From Mesonia profundi (GTDB lineage: Bacteria > Bacteroidota > Bacteroidia > Flavobacteriales > Flavobacteriaceae): DNA of 64,000 nt. Positions 35,656-44,099 of this stretch are shown piece after piece (the stretch's first letter is position 1; every line of letters begins with the position of its first letter). The notes under the pieces were generated by a model, which ran no database searches, was not told the DNA's origin, and worked only from the letters and a program-made list of their open reading frames with translations. The translations under genes and the position numbers were made by a program. The DNA lies in the NCBI RefSeq assembly GCF_031085155.1, contig NZ_JAVHUL010000002.1, positions 1 to 64,000 on the forward strand. Reading direction: 5' to 3'.

Positions 35656-38208
35656 CTATCCGCATTTAGAAGATCCGCAATCCTTACAAGTTAGGCAGCC
35701 TTCTTGGTAGATTAGGGAAGTACTATTACAGTTTTCACATTTCTGTTTTGTGGCTTCTGTCCCATCGGCAACGTAGCGTTTTAAGGCTCTGGCAACACCA
35801 TTTTTCCAAGTGTTGATGCTTTCGGTATCTAATTGTAAGCTGTTGATTAAATCTACGGCTTTTACAATCGGCATTCCGTGGCGAAGTGTGCTAGAGATTA
35901 ACTTCGCATAGTTCCAAAATTCAGGGTTAAACTTATGAGAAAGTCCTTCAATAGTAGTTTTGTAACCTCTTTTATTTTCATATTGAAAATCGTAACGCGA
36001 AGTTCCATCTTGATTTCGGTTTTTAATAATCAAGCCTTCACCTACCCAACGTGGAATCAAAATCCCATCCTCATCATCTGCAAAACCTGTGAAAATTTCA
36101 TAAGGCTTATCATCAATCAATCCAATGAAAGCAATCCATTTATCTTTGCTGTTTTGGAAACGCACAACGTCTGCTTTTAACACTTCAGGACGTTTGGTTG
36201 GGAAAGTAGTCAAGGTGTCTTTACTCTCCTCTTTCTTTTCGTCATTTGAAATTAAAACTCCAGAACGTGAACCATCTCGGTAAACGGTAACTCCTTTACA
36301 ACCTGCTTGCCAAGCTTCTAAATAAAGCTTTCCGACCAAGTCTTCGGTAGCATCGTTTGGTAAATTGATGGTTACCGAAATAGAGTGATCTACCCATTTT
36401 TGAACCGCACCTTGCATTCTTACTTTACTCAACCAATCTACATCGTTGGAAGTAGCTTTATAATAAGGTGACTTTTCAACTATTTTATTTAGTTCTTGCT
36501 GCGTGTAATTTTTATCAGTTGCAATGCCGTTAATTTCCATCCACTGCTTAAAGCGGTGGTGAAAAACTACGTATTCTTCCCAGCTATCACCTACTTCATC
36601 CACAAAATCAACACGTGAATTCTTGTCGTTAGGATTTACTTTTCTTCTTCTTTTGTAAACTGGAAGAAAAACAGGCTCGATTCCAGAACTCGTCTGCGTC
36701 ATCAAACTCGTAGTTCCTGTTGGGGCGATGGTTAATAAAGCGATATTTCTTCTCCCGTATTCCAGCATATCGTAATATAGCTTTTCATCGGCTTCTTTAA
36801 GACGAAGTATAAATGGGTTTTCTTTTTCTCTTTCTGAATCAAATATTTTGAAAGCACCTCTTTCTTTTGCTGCATATACTGAAGCACGATAGGTTTCAAT
36901 CGCTAGCATTTTGTGAATTTCTACTGAGAAATCATTCCCTTCTTGGCTCCCATATTGAATACCTAAAGCGGCAAGCATATCACCTTCTGCAGTAATTCCA
37001 ATTCCAGTTCTTCTTCCTTCTTCTGCTTTGTGCTTAATATTTGACCATAAATTTCTTTCTACAGCTTTTACTTCATCTGTTTGCGGATCGGCATCAATTT
37101 TTGCGAGGATAGCATCCACTTTTTCCAATTCTAGATCAATAATATCATCCATGATCTTTTGTGCGATGATAATATTCTTTTTGAAAAGCTCATAGTTAAA
37201 TTCAGCTTTATCGGTGAAAGGATTTTCCACGTAAGAGAATAAGTTGATCGCTAACAAACGACAAGAATCGTAAGGACAAAGAGGAATTTCTCCACAAGGA
37301 TTTGTAGAAACGGTTTTGTATCCTAAATCTGCATAGCAATCTGGCACAGACTCGTTAATAATAGTATCCCAGAAAAGGATTCCGGGTTCAGCAGATTTCC
37401 ATGCGTTGTGCACAATTTTTTTCCAAAGTTTACCCGCTTCAATTTCGTTGGTGTTTTTTGGATTTTCACTAAAAATAGGATATTTCTGCGTGTATTTTTC
37501 TCCATTTTGTACGGCTTTCATAAACGCATCGTCCATACGTACCGAAACATTGGCTCCAGTTACTTTTCCTTGCTCCATTTTAGCATCAATGAAATCTTCA
37601 GAATCTGGATGGTTGATGGATACTGAAAGCATCAACGCACCGCGACGCCCATCTTGAGCTACTTCGCGAGTAGAGTTAGAGTAACGCTCCATAAAAGGAA
37701 CAATCCCTGTTGAAGTCAAAGCCGAATTTTTTACGGGAGAACCTTTGGGGCGAATGTGTGAAAGATCGTGACCTACACCGCCTCGACGTTTCATTAATTG
37801 TACTTGCTCTTGATCTATTTTCATTATTCCTCCGTAAGAATCAGATTCTCCTTTGTTTCCAATAACGAAACAGTTGGAAAGTGAACCGATTTGATACGGA
37901 TTACCAATTCCTGCCATGGGGCTCCCTTGAGGCACGATGTACTTAAAATCTTTGATGGCGTTAAAAACTTCCTCTTCAGAAAGTGGATTTGTATAGCGCT
38001 GCTCTATACGCGCAATTTCTTTTGCGATGCGACGGTGCATCTCGTTCGGATTTTTTTCGTAGATATTCCCAGCGGAATCTTTAAGAGCATATTTATTTAC
38101 CCAAACGCGGGCGGCAAGATCATCGCCTTTAAAATATTTAACCGAAGCTTCAAAAGCTTCTTCTTGAGTGTAGGTTTTAAGGGCAGAATCGGCGGCTTTT
38201 ACTGGCAT
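35656..38208 (-). CDS. nrdJ: Adenosylcobalamin-dependent (class II) ribonucleotide reductase
   Basis: An 850-residue enzyme that would reduce ribonucleotides using a cobalamin radical. It has SLSNCFVIG for one active-site cysteine, NPCGEIPLCPYDSCRLLAINL for the radical-site region, and APTGTTSLMTQTSSGIEPVF. The cysteine-rich C-terminal tail (CENC...CLTCKDCGSSKCG) would re-reduce the active site or bind zinc. Lack of an adjacent nrdB fits class II. TAGCTTTG near 38260 on the minus strand is a likely -7 box. No cobalamin riboswitch is visible upstream. Confidence 0.92.
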   Translation of the reverse strand: MPVKAADSALKTYTQEEAFEASVKYFKGDDLAARVWVNKYALKDSAGNIYEKNPNEMHRRIAKEIARIEQRYTNPLSEEEVFNAIKDFKYIVPQGSPMAGIGNPYQIGSLSNCFVIGNKGESDSYGGIMKIDQEQVQLMKRRGGVGHDLSHIRPKGSPVKNSALTSTGIVPFMERYSNSTREVAQDGRRGALMLSVSINHPDSEDFIDAKMEQGKVTGANVSVRMDDAFMKAVQNGEKYTQKYPIFSENPKNTNEIEAGKLWKKIVHNAWKSAEPGILFWDTIINESVPDCYADLGYKTVSTNPCGEIPLCPYDSCRLLAINLFSYVENPFTDKAEFNYELFKKNIIIAQKIMDDIIDLELEKVDAILAKIDADPQTDEVKAVERNLWSNIKHKAEEGRRTGIGITAEGDMLAALGIQYGSQEGNDFSVEIHKMLAIETYRASVYAAKERGAFKIFDSEREKENPFILRLKEADEKLYYDMLEYGRRNIALLTIAPTGTTSLMTQTSSGIEPVFLPVYKRRRKVNPNDKNSRVDFVDEVGDSWEEYVVFHHRFKQWMEINGIATDKNYTQQELNKIVEKSPYYKATSNDVDWLSKVRMQGAVQKWVDHSISVTINLPNDATEDLVGKLYLEAWQAGCKGVTVYRDGSRSGVLISNDEKKEESKDTLTTFPTKRPEVLKADVVRFQNSKDKWIAFIGLIDDKPYEIFTGFADDEDGILIPRWVGEGLIIKNRNQDGTSRYDFQYENKRGYKTTIEGLSHKFNPEFWNYAKLISSTLRHGMPIVKAVDLINSLQLDTESINTWKNGVARALKRYVADGTEATKQKCENCNSTSLIYQEGCLTCKDCGSSKCG

Positions 38209-38500
38209 ATGATAACGTATTTGAAATGGATGTATTATTGAATTATAAAGGTAGGCAAAGCTAGTGATATTGAAAGATTAAATGAAAATTTAATTTTAAA
38301 GTTATCAAAAAAAAATGTTAGTAAGTTGATTATCAATTTAATAATTCTGTAAAAGACTTTAAAAGTTGACAAATTGTAAAATTTCTTTTGGAATTGTCAT
38401 TTCGTTTATTTTCTTGTAAATACGTTTATTTTTCGATAAAAAACCTGAATCCTTCGGGCTCAATATTTTAGATTTTAAACGCTGCGATAGGGAGGAGTCT

Positions 38501-38518
38501 ACGCTTCCGCGGAAGCGT
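38501..38518. repeat. Perfect 18-bp palindrome
   Basis: ACGCTTCCGCGGAAGCGT is its own reverse complement. It is the symmetric form of the CGCTTTCGCGGAA-type words found elsewhere in the window. Confidence 0.75.
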
Positions 38519-38573
38519 AAATTGTTTATTTATTTGGATTAAATTTGATGATTTTTTTACGAAATCAATAATT

Positions 38574-38624
38574 ACAAAAAATTAAACCCGAAGAAATTTC
38601 TGATGGTTAAGAAATTAATTCGGG
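38574..38624 (-). terminator. Probable terminator of the serine hydrolase gene
   Basis: CCCGAA (38587-38592) pairs with TTCGGG (38619-38624), and AATTTC with GAAATT. Reading leftward, the stem is followed by TTTAATTTTTT. It lies about 70 bp past the hydrolase stop. Confidence 0.6.
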
Positions 38625-38681
38625 CTTAAAAATGGAGCTCATTTAGATTTAAATGTAGTCCTTAATTACTTGTGAAAACAA

Positions 38682-38694
38682 TTCCGCGAAAGCG
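38682..38694. repeat. TTCCGCGAAAGCG motif at the hydrolase stop
   Basis: An exact copy of the 13-bp word whose last base touches the stop codon of the serine hydrolase gene, mirroring the placement at gpsA. Confidence 0.5.
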
Positions 38695-40245
38695 TTATTT
38701 TGAAACTCTTTTTAAATGTAAGTCGCCAAAATCGAAACTAAAATCGGTGATGGGAGCAATATATTTCATCGTCGCACTTTGAGCTTTTCCTTTTTCATCT
38801 AAAGTAAAGAGGACAAACACATCGGCATCAAAGCTTCTGTTTTTCCATTTCGCCACATAAGTGGTCTCCGAGTAAGGAAGTAATTCTCCTGTAAGCTGCG
38901 GATTCCTTGCTGAAGTGATTTTTAAAGCCTTTCCATCTTTAGTGATATTCACTTTTCCAAACCAAGCATCTTCATAGGTTCCTGTAACTTGCTGCGCATC
39001 TAAAAGAGCCGATTGGTCTTTATAGATCTTCGTTTGTTGGTAAACTGCTTTTTTAATGCTGTCGTTTTTAGCAATCCACTTCGTGTTTCTCTTGCCGTTT
39101 TTCTCTACCCAATCTCTGTCTTTGTAGCCTAAATAGCTATCTTTTACGGTGTTGGTGATGCTGCTAAATGCGCCGCCAATCATTTGGTTGGTCAACACTA
39201 CGATTCCTAAATCTAGTTCAGGGATTAAGGTAAATTGTGTCACCGTTCCTAGTAAACCGCCTGTATGCGTTACTTGTTTGTAACCCTTCACATCGCTTAC
39301 AAACCAACCTAGGGAATAGCCGTAAAAATGGGTGTTGTAATCGTTGTCTTTACTTACCGGCAATGGCGTTTGTAATTGCCATAGCTCGTGCATATTTTTC
39401 TCACTTAATAAGCGTTCTCCGTTTTCGGTCACGGCATCGTTCATTAAAAATTTTGCCCAAGTAAGCATATCGGTAACGTTACTCATGATTCCGCCAGCAG
39501 GATTCGCTAACTCGCTCCAATCATGAGGAATCTGAATCACTTCTCCCTCGGTTCTCGTGTGTGCATCGATGATATTCGACCTGTCTGTCACGCGATTGTA
39601 AGAAGCTTTACTGTTTTTCATTCCTACGGGTTGTAGGATGCGAGTTTCAATAAACTCATCCCAATTTAATCCGCTTACACGGTGAATCACCTCGCCGGCG
39701 ATGATAAACATATTGTTATTGTACCTAAAACTGCTTCTAAAGGAGCTTTCGGGTTCTAGTTTGCTCACATTTGCAAGAACATCATCTATAGTGAAATCTC
39801 CACCTTCGGGGAAAAACATAAGATCTCCCGCGCCAAGGCTTAGTCCGCTGCGATGCGTTAACAAATCTCTAATGGTAAACTCTTTGGTCACCCAAGCGTT
39901 CGGCATTTGAAATTCTGGAATGTGTTTTCTCACCTTATCATCCCAATCTAATTTTCCTTCGTCTACCAAAATCCCTAAGGCGAAACTTGTGAATCCTTTA
40001 GAATTGGAAGCTACGCCTACCAGCGTATTTTGGTTCATTTCTTTGTTGTTGGCTAAGGAGCGAACGCCGTGACCTTTGGCATAAACCACTTTGTTGTCTT
40101 TTATAATTCCTACCGAAATACCTGGCACGTCAAATGTTTCTAGGGTGTTTTCGATAAGTCGGTCTAATTTTTTCTCTTTGATTTGCGCCGAGACACTTAG
40201 CGTGAATAAACATAAACCTAGGGATAGAACTTTTACAATTTTCAT
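38695..40245 (-). CDS. Serine hydrolase, beta-lactamase/class C family (S12)
   Basis: A 516-residue exported protein with a signal peptide ending near SVSAQ, a beta-lactamase-like domain (about residues 22-370) and a C-terminal DUF3471-type domain (about 400-510). The catalytic SxxK is SNSK in GVASNSKGFTS. The YxN element is YNN in FRYNNNMF, and the HxG element is HTGG. It may act as an esterase or peptidase on D-amino-acid peptides; beta-lactamase activity cannot be assumed. It is a single gene, divergent from an alpha/beta hydrolase. Confidence 0.9.
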   Translation of the reverse strand: MKIVKVLSLGLCLFTLSVSAQIKEKKLDRLIENTLETFDVPGISVGIIKDNKVVYAKGHGVRSLANNKEMNQNTLVGVASNSKGFTSFALGILVDEGKLDWDDKVRKHIPEFQMPNAWVTKEFTIRDLLTHRSGLSLGAGDLMFFPEGGDFTIDDVLANVSKLEPESSFRSSFRYNNNMFIIAGEVIHRVSGLNWDEFIETRILQPVGMKNSKASYNRVTDRSNIIDAHTRTEGEVIQIPHDWSELANPAGGIMSNVTDMLTWAKFLMNDAVTENGERLLSEKNMHELWQLQTPLPVSKDNDYNTHFYGYSLGWFVSDVKGYKQVTHTGGLLGTVTQFTLIPELDLGIVVLTNQMIGGAFSSITNTVKDSYLGYKDRDWVEKNGKRNTKWIAKNDSIKKAVYQQTKIYKDQSALLDAQQVTGTYEDAWFGKVNITKDGKALKITSARNPQLTGELLPYSETTYVAKWKNRSFDADVFVLFTLDEKGKAQSATMKYIAPITDFSFDFGDLHLKRVSK

Positions 40246-40339
40246 AGAAATTTATTGTTTTTAGAGAAGAATTCGGTTAAGCTTTTTGGGAGTTTAAAAA
40301 AATTAAACGAGTTCTAAAAAAAGAATCTATTTTTGCCGC

Positions 40340-41125
40340 ATGCAAAAATTTATACCTTACAAAAATATACAAATTGCCTTTACGGCTCAAGGAAAGGGCG
40401 AGGCAATCGTGTTATTACACGGTTTTTTAGAGAATTCTAGTATGTGGGACGCGGTGGTTCCTGTCTTGGCAAAGTCACACCGAGTAATCTACATAGATTT
40501 GCTAGGACATGGAAACACTCAGCGGTTGGGATATATTCATACCATGCAAGAAATGGCACAGACGGTAAAGCAGGTGCTCGACCATCTTAAAGTAGAAAAG
40601 GCTTCTTTTATAGGTCACTCTATGGGAGGTTATGTGACGCTCGCTTTTGCGGAATTGTTTCCGTTAAGGATAAAAAAAATACTGCTTTTAAATTCCACTC
40701 CATTAGCCGATTCTCCCGAACGTGTGGCCAATAGAAACCGTGCTATTCGCTTGGTGAAGCAAAACAAAGATGCTTTTGTGAGTATGGCGATTACCAATTT
40801 GTTTGGAAAAGAAAGCCGGGAGGAATTGCGAGAAAAGATAAATGCATTAATTAAGGAAGCTCAGCAAATGCCCACCGAAAATATTGTGGCGGCAATGGAA
40901 GGTTTAAAGTCTAGAAACGATAGGACTCAAGTTTTAAAAGATTTTGGCGGAGAGAAAATATTTTTAGCGGGCAAAGAAGATGAAATTGTACCCTTAGAAA
41001 GTTTGCAACAACTCGCCAAAGAAACTCATACACCACTTATAATTATAACCTTTAAAGGCGGACATATGACGCATTTGGAAGCTGAAGAGGAATTGTTGAA
41101 GTTTCTTGAGAAAGATTTTAGTTAG
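40340..41125 (+). CDS. Alpha/beta hydrolase
   Basis: A 261-residue single-domain hydrolase without signal peptide. The oxyanion region is HGFLENSSMWD and the nucleophile elbow is GHSMGG. The acid is probably D in AGKEDEIVPLE, and the base histidine is in KGGHMTHLE. The substrate is unknown. TATTTTTG ends 5 bp before the ATG, suggesting a very short leader. It is monocistronic, with a strong terminator 40 bp past the stop. Confidence 0.9.
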   Translation: MQKFIPYKNIQIAFTAQGKGEAIVLLHGFLENSSMWDAVVPVLAKSHRVIYIDLLGHGNTQRLGYIHTMQEMAQTVKQVLDHLKVEKASFIGHSMGGYVTLAFAELFPLRIKKILLLNSTPLADSPERVANRNRAIRLVKQNKDAFVSMAITNLFGKESREELREKINALIKEAQQMPTENIVAAMEGLKSRNDRTQVLKDFGGEKIFLAGKEDEIVPLESLQQLAKETHTPLIIITFKGGHMTHLEAEEELLKFLEKDFS

Positions 41126-41457
41126 CCTAGATTTTCTAAGGATAGAAAGTAGATGATTAATAAAAAACCAGCTCGAAGGAGCTGGTTTTTTCGGTTTTAG
41201 TTGATTGATGTTTAACTAGGTTAAGGGGTAATTGTGCACTATTTTTGGGGCAAAAAGGTGCGGACTAATGGTTTTTTAAATGGGTTACATTCGGGGGTGT
41301 TTATATAAAATTTAGTGTTGTGGCTACTTGTTTTATAAATTTCGACCTTTAGTAAGAACATCTCTTCCTTGTTTTCAAATATAAGCTAGACATGGAGTGA
41401 GACCATAAAATTGTTTGTATTTTACTAATTTAACACAAATTGTTATATATTTAACAA
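41126..41457. other. Intergenic region with terminator
   Basis: The only clear feature is the terminator at 41163-41191. The remaining 260 bp are AT-rich with GTGCAC- and GGTGCG-type words and no gene. Confidence 0.5.
41163..41191 (+). terminator. Alpha/beta hydrolase terminator
   Basis: AAAAACCAGCTC pairs with GAGCTGGTTTTT around GAAG, followed by T residues. Confidence 0.92.
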
Positions 41458-42114
41458 ATGAAAACAATTACTCAGTGTGTAGAAGAGATTTTAGTCCAAC
41501 AATCTTTTTTGGAGGAAGCTTTGCAGCGAAAGATTATTAATTATACGGCCTTAGCGGAAGAATTGCGGGAGCCCATAAGTAAAATGCTGCGTAAACCTGT
41601 AAAAGTGGGGGCGATTATGATGGCGTTAAGGCGTTATCAAAATCCTTCTAACCTAAGAAGTTCTTCCCATGTAAAAGGAGCTTTGCGACAAATGGGAGAT
41701 ATCACGTTAAAATCTAATCTGTTTGCATTTACTTTTAAAAATTCGGTTTCTTTAATTGAAAGTCATCGCCTGCTACTGGATTATGTAGCCTCTAATTCGC
41801 ATGTGTTTTATGCTTTTACGAGAGGCTTGGTTGAAAGTAACCTGATGATTTCGGGTTCTGAAAAAGAAAAAGTAGATGAGGTGTTTTCCGAAGAAATTTT
41901 ATTGGATAGACGTGGAGATTTAGCGGCACTTAGTGTGCAATTGCCGCAAAATAACTATAAAATTGCTGGGTTATACTATCAATTTTTTAAGCAATTGGCT
42001 TGGAGTGGCGTTACGGTTTATGAGGTGGTTTCTACCAGCAACGAAATTACTATTTTGGTAGAGGATGCGGTGATTGAAAAAGCTTTTTCGGCCATTAAGA
42101 GTTTGAAGAATTAG
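41458..42114 (+). CDS. Protein with helical N-terminus and aspartokinase-like ACT region
   Basis: A 218-residue soluble protein with no kinase domain. The N-terminal half is helical (ITQCVEEILVQQSFLEEALQRKIINYTALAEELREPI). The C-terminal part (about residues 165-215, GLYYQFFKQLAWSGVTVYEVVSTSNEITILVED) resembles an ACT domain as in aspartokinase. Databases may label such proteins aspartate kinase, but the catalytic domain is absent. A sensor role is inference. It stands alone with about 330 bp of upstream space. Confidence 0.75.
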   Translation: MKTITQCVEEILVQQSFLEEALQRKIINYTALAEELREPISKMLRKPVKVGAIMMALRRYQNPSNLRSSSHVKGALRQMGDITLKSNLFAFTFKNSVSLIESHRLLLDYVASNSHVFYAFTRGLVESNLMISGSEKEKVDEVFSEEILLDRRGDLAALSVQLPQNNYKIAGLYYQFFKQLAWSGVTVYEVVSTSNEITILVEDAVIEKAFSAIKSLKN

Positions 42115-42477
42115 TAGCTCATAGAGACTTTAATTCTCTGAACTCTTTTTGAAGGCTAAGTGCAGAAAATAAGTAGTAAGGTTTAGTAGTGCGAGATGAG
42201 GATGAGTCAAAAACTATAAAAGCACCTTATATCTTAAGTCTGTTCCCTAACCGTCTAGCCTCTATATTCTTATTGTGATTTTGTATCGAAACGAAAGAGG
42301 AAATGAATGTGAAATTAAAATTGAAGTCGAAAAACGAAGGCAACTCAGTAAAATTTTTCTTTTAGAAGTAAAATTAGAACAATACAAGGGAGAAATCCTG
42401 AAATAACCTCACCCTAAGGGTACGTGCAGGTTCAAGATGACATAAAAATATCAATACTCATCTCTAATTACTCACTA
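42115..42477. other. Intergenic region, possible tiny ORF
   Basis: This is mostly non-coding. A 43-codon frame from GTG 42275 to TAA 42404-42406 gives a charged peptide (LYRNERGNECEIKIEVEKRR...), with no ribosome-binding signal that I can defend. The TTTTGTATCGAA word it begins in recurs near 49566. Bases 42450-42478 are a low-complexity ACTCATCTCTAATTACTCAC stretch. Confidence 0.3.
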
Positions 42478-43275
42478 CTACGTATTAATCATTTTAAACA
42501 TCGGGTTGGTTTTTCTATTGATAAAACCGTGGTAGCCGGCGTATAATCCAATAAGAATTGCTCCAATGAGAGCCGCGTAGGCAATGCTTTCTACGTTATC
42601 TTGCTGTTTGATGTAAATGGCAAATAATGCCCAAATCCCAACCGCAGCAAACTCACGCATATTTCTAAAATAAATCATGGCTAAATTCAGCAAGGTCGCA
42701 ACAATCACCATAATGATTGCCCATTGCACTTCTGTAAACAGAAAAATTTCCCATTCTATTTTTACCAAATACGCAGAAATATTGGCAATAGTCGCCACCG
42801 AAATCCATCCCGAATACAAACAAATAGGCCACCAAGAAAATGCGATGGTTTTAAACGGAGCGCCCCAACGTTCCATATTGGTGTTGAGAATAATTTTTAT
42901 TAGAGAGAAGAGCGCAATCAGCATAAATACTACAGATAATCCCGTGTATTCATACAGCCAAGCCACCACCCATGCCGAAGTCGCAACATTAGCCGCCACC
43001 AACCAAAGCCCGGTTTGTTGTAAAAAAGCTTGCACGTTTTTTTTCTTAAATACTTGGTACAAATGGTAAACGCTAAAAGCCAATAACCCCAAATAAATTA
43101 GACCCCAAATCGCAAAAGCATAACCCGCAGGCGTAAATAAATTAGCATATTCGGGTTGTTTGCTTAAACTGCCAATGGTGTTTCCGTTAAGTTGAAAAGC
43201 TTGCGTAAAATAGCTGGTGCCAATAGCCAACAGTACAGAAATAAAATTAAGGACAGCGAGTAATTTTGGTTTCAT
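42478..43275 (-). CDS. TspO/MBR-like membrane protein
   Basis: A 265-residue integral membrane protein with about eight hydrophobic segments. The FTPAGYAFAIWGLIYLGL pattern and tryptophan-rich loops such as WWPICLYSGW recall the TspO/MBR superfamily, though it is longer than TspO. Ligand and role are unknown. ATG 43275 is chosen; the earlier frame runs inside PdeM. It overlaps the pdeM stop as ATGA, so it is translationally coupled to it. Confidence 0.78.
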   Translation of the reverse strand: MKPKLLAVLNFISVLLAIGTSYFTQAFQLNGNTIGSLSKQPEYANLFTPAGYAFAIWGLIYLGLLAFSVYHLYQVFKKKNVQAFLQQTGLWLVAANVATSAWVVAWLYEYTGLSVVFMLIALFSLIKIILNTNMERWGAPFKTIAFSWWPICLYSGWISVATIANISAYLVKIEWEIFLFTEVQWAIIMVIVATLLNLAMIYFRNMREFAAVGIWALFAIYIKQQDNVESIAYAALIGAILIGLYAGYHGFINRKTNPMFKMINT

Positions 43276-43910
43276 GATTTTTGTGGTATAAGAATTACTT
43301 CTGTTTCTGTGCAAACGTAAATCTGATTATTTTTAGATTGCTGCAACAAATACTTCCCTGTAAAGGTACCAAAAGCGGGAAGAATTAATTGATGTTTGGT
43401 TTTAAAAAAACACGATAATTTCTCGTGCTGTCGTCCCATTCCGCGTAAGCGAAACCCAGGATGTATATGTCCACAAATGTTAAAAAAACCTTCGCGTTCT
43501 TCGGGATGATGGGTGAGCAGAAAACGCTCTAAACAGATTTCTTCCTTCAATGCTATACCCAAATTTTTAAAGTGCGTTGGCGAAATAATATCGTGATTTC
43601 CTACAATTAACACCAAATCTGCCTGCTGCTCTTGCACCCAAGTTTTAAAATAAGCAAACTCAGAGTTATAAGCGCTGTGAAACAAATCGCCCAGAAAATA
43701 TATTTTTTCTGGTTGATACGTATCTACCACTTTTTTAAGCTGCTCAAAATTTTTTAAAATTGCTTTTTGTGGTACCGCGCTGCCGTGTTTTCTAAAATGC
43801 GCTATTTTTCCCAAATGCACATCGGCAATCAATAAAATGCCTTTAGACTCCCAATAAGCGACGCCACTAGGGTCAAAAATAAAATTTTCTTGTTGTAAGT
43901 TAACTTTCAA
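43272..43910 (-). CDS. pdeM: Ligase-associated DNA damage response endonuclease PdeM
   Basis: A 212-residue calcineurin-like metallophosphoesterase. Metal ligands are visible in DVHLGK, GDLFHSAY, GNHD and CGHIHPG. The PdeM family acts as an endonuclease associated with ATP-dependent ligase clusters. The start codon is TTG at 43910, followed directly by the first strand. It lies 189 bp after the Lhr-like helicase and overlaps the TspO-like gene, sharing its transcript. Confidence 0.9.
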   Translation of the reverse strand: MKVNLQQENFIFDPSGVAYWESKGILLIADVHLGKIAHFRKHGSAVPQKAILKNFEQLKKVVDTYQPEKIYFLGDLFHSAYNSEFAYFKTWVQEQQADLVLIVGNHDIISPTHFKNLGIALKEEICLERFLLTHHPEEREGFFNICGHIHPGFRLRGMGRQHEKLSCFFKTKHQLILPAFGTFTGKYLLQQSKNNQIYVCTETEVILIPQKS

Positions 43911-43983
43911 AAAGGGATAGATTTAAGTACACAAAATAAGGTTTTTATCTGCTGAATTAACACGATTCTTAAGCTTCTTTTTT

Positions 43984-43995
43984 CGCTTCCGCGGA
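43984..43995. repeat. CGCTTCCGCGGA motif between the helicase and pdeM genes
   Basis: A partial copy of the CGCTTCCGCGGAAGCG palindrome in the 189-bp gap. Confidence 0.35.
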
Positions 43996-44099
43996 TTTGT
44001 TTAATGGATAAATTCAAAAACAGAATTTCAATTTATAATACTTCTAACCGAAATTTCTTTTGTTCCGTTACCAAAAGCTTCATCCAGATAAAATTCAAC

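Larger units (their letters stand above)
38209..38694. other. nrdJ upstream region
   Basis: There is no coding sequence. It holds the likely nrdJ -7 box (38256-38263, minus strand), the 18-bp palindrome at 38501-38518, a terminator-like hairpin at 38574-38624 and the TTCCGCGAAAGCG word at 38682-38694. I looked for a B12-box riboswitch and saw none. Confidence 0.5.

Noticed and set aside
35495-35710. 71-codon plus-strand frame
   Set aside because: It crosses the repeat, the terminator and the nrdJ end; no family-like sequence.
38209-38694. Possible cobalamin riboswitch upstream of nrdJ
   Set aside because: No B12-box-like core or long-range structure seen; only simple hairpins.
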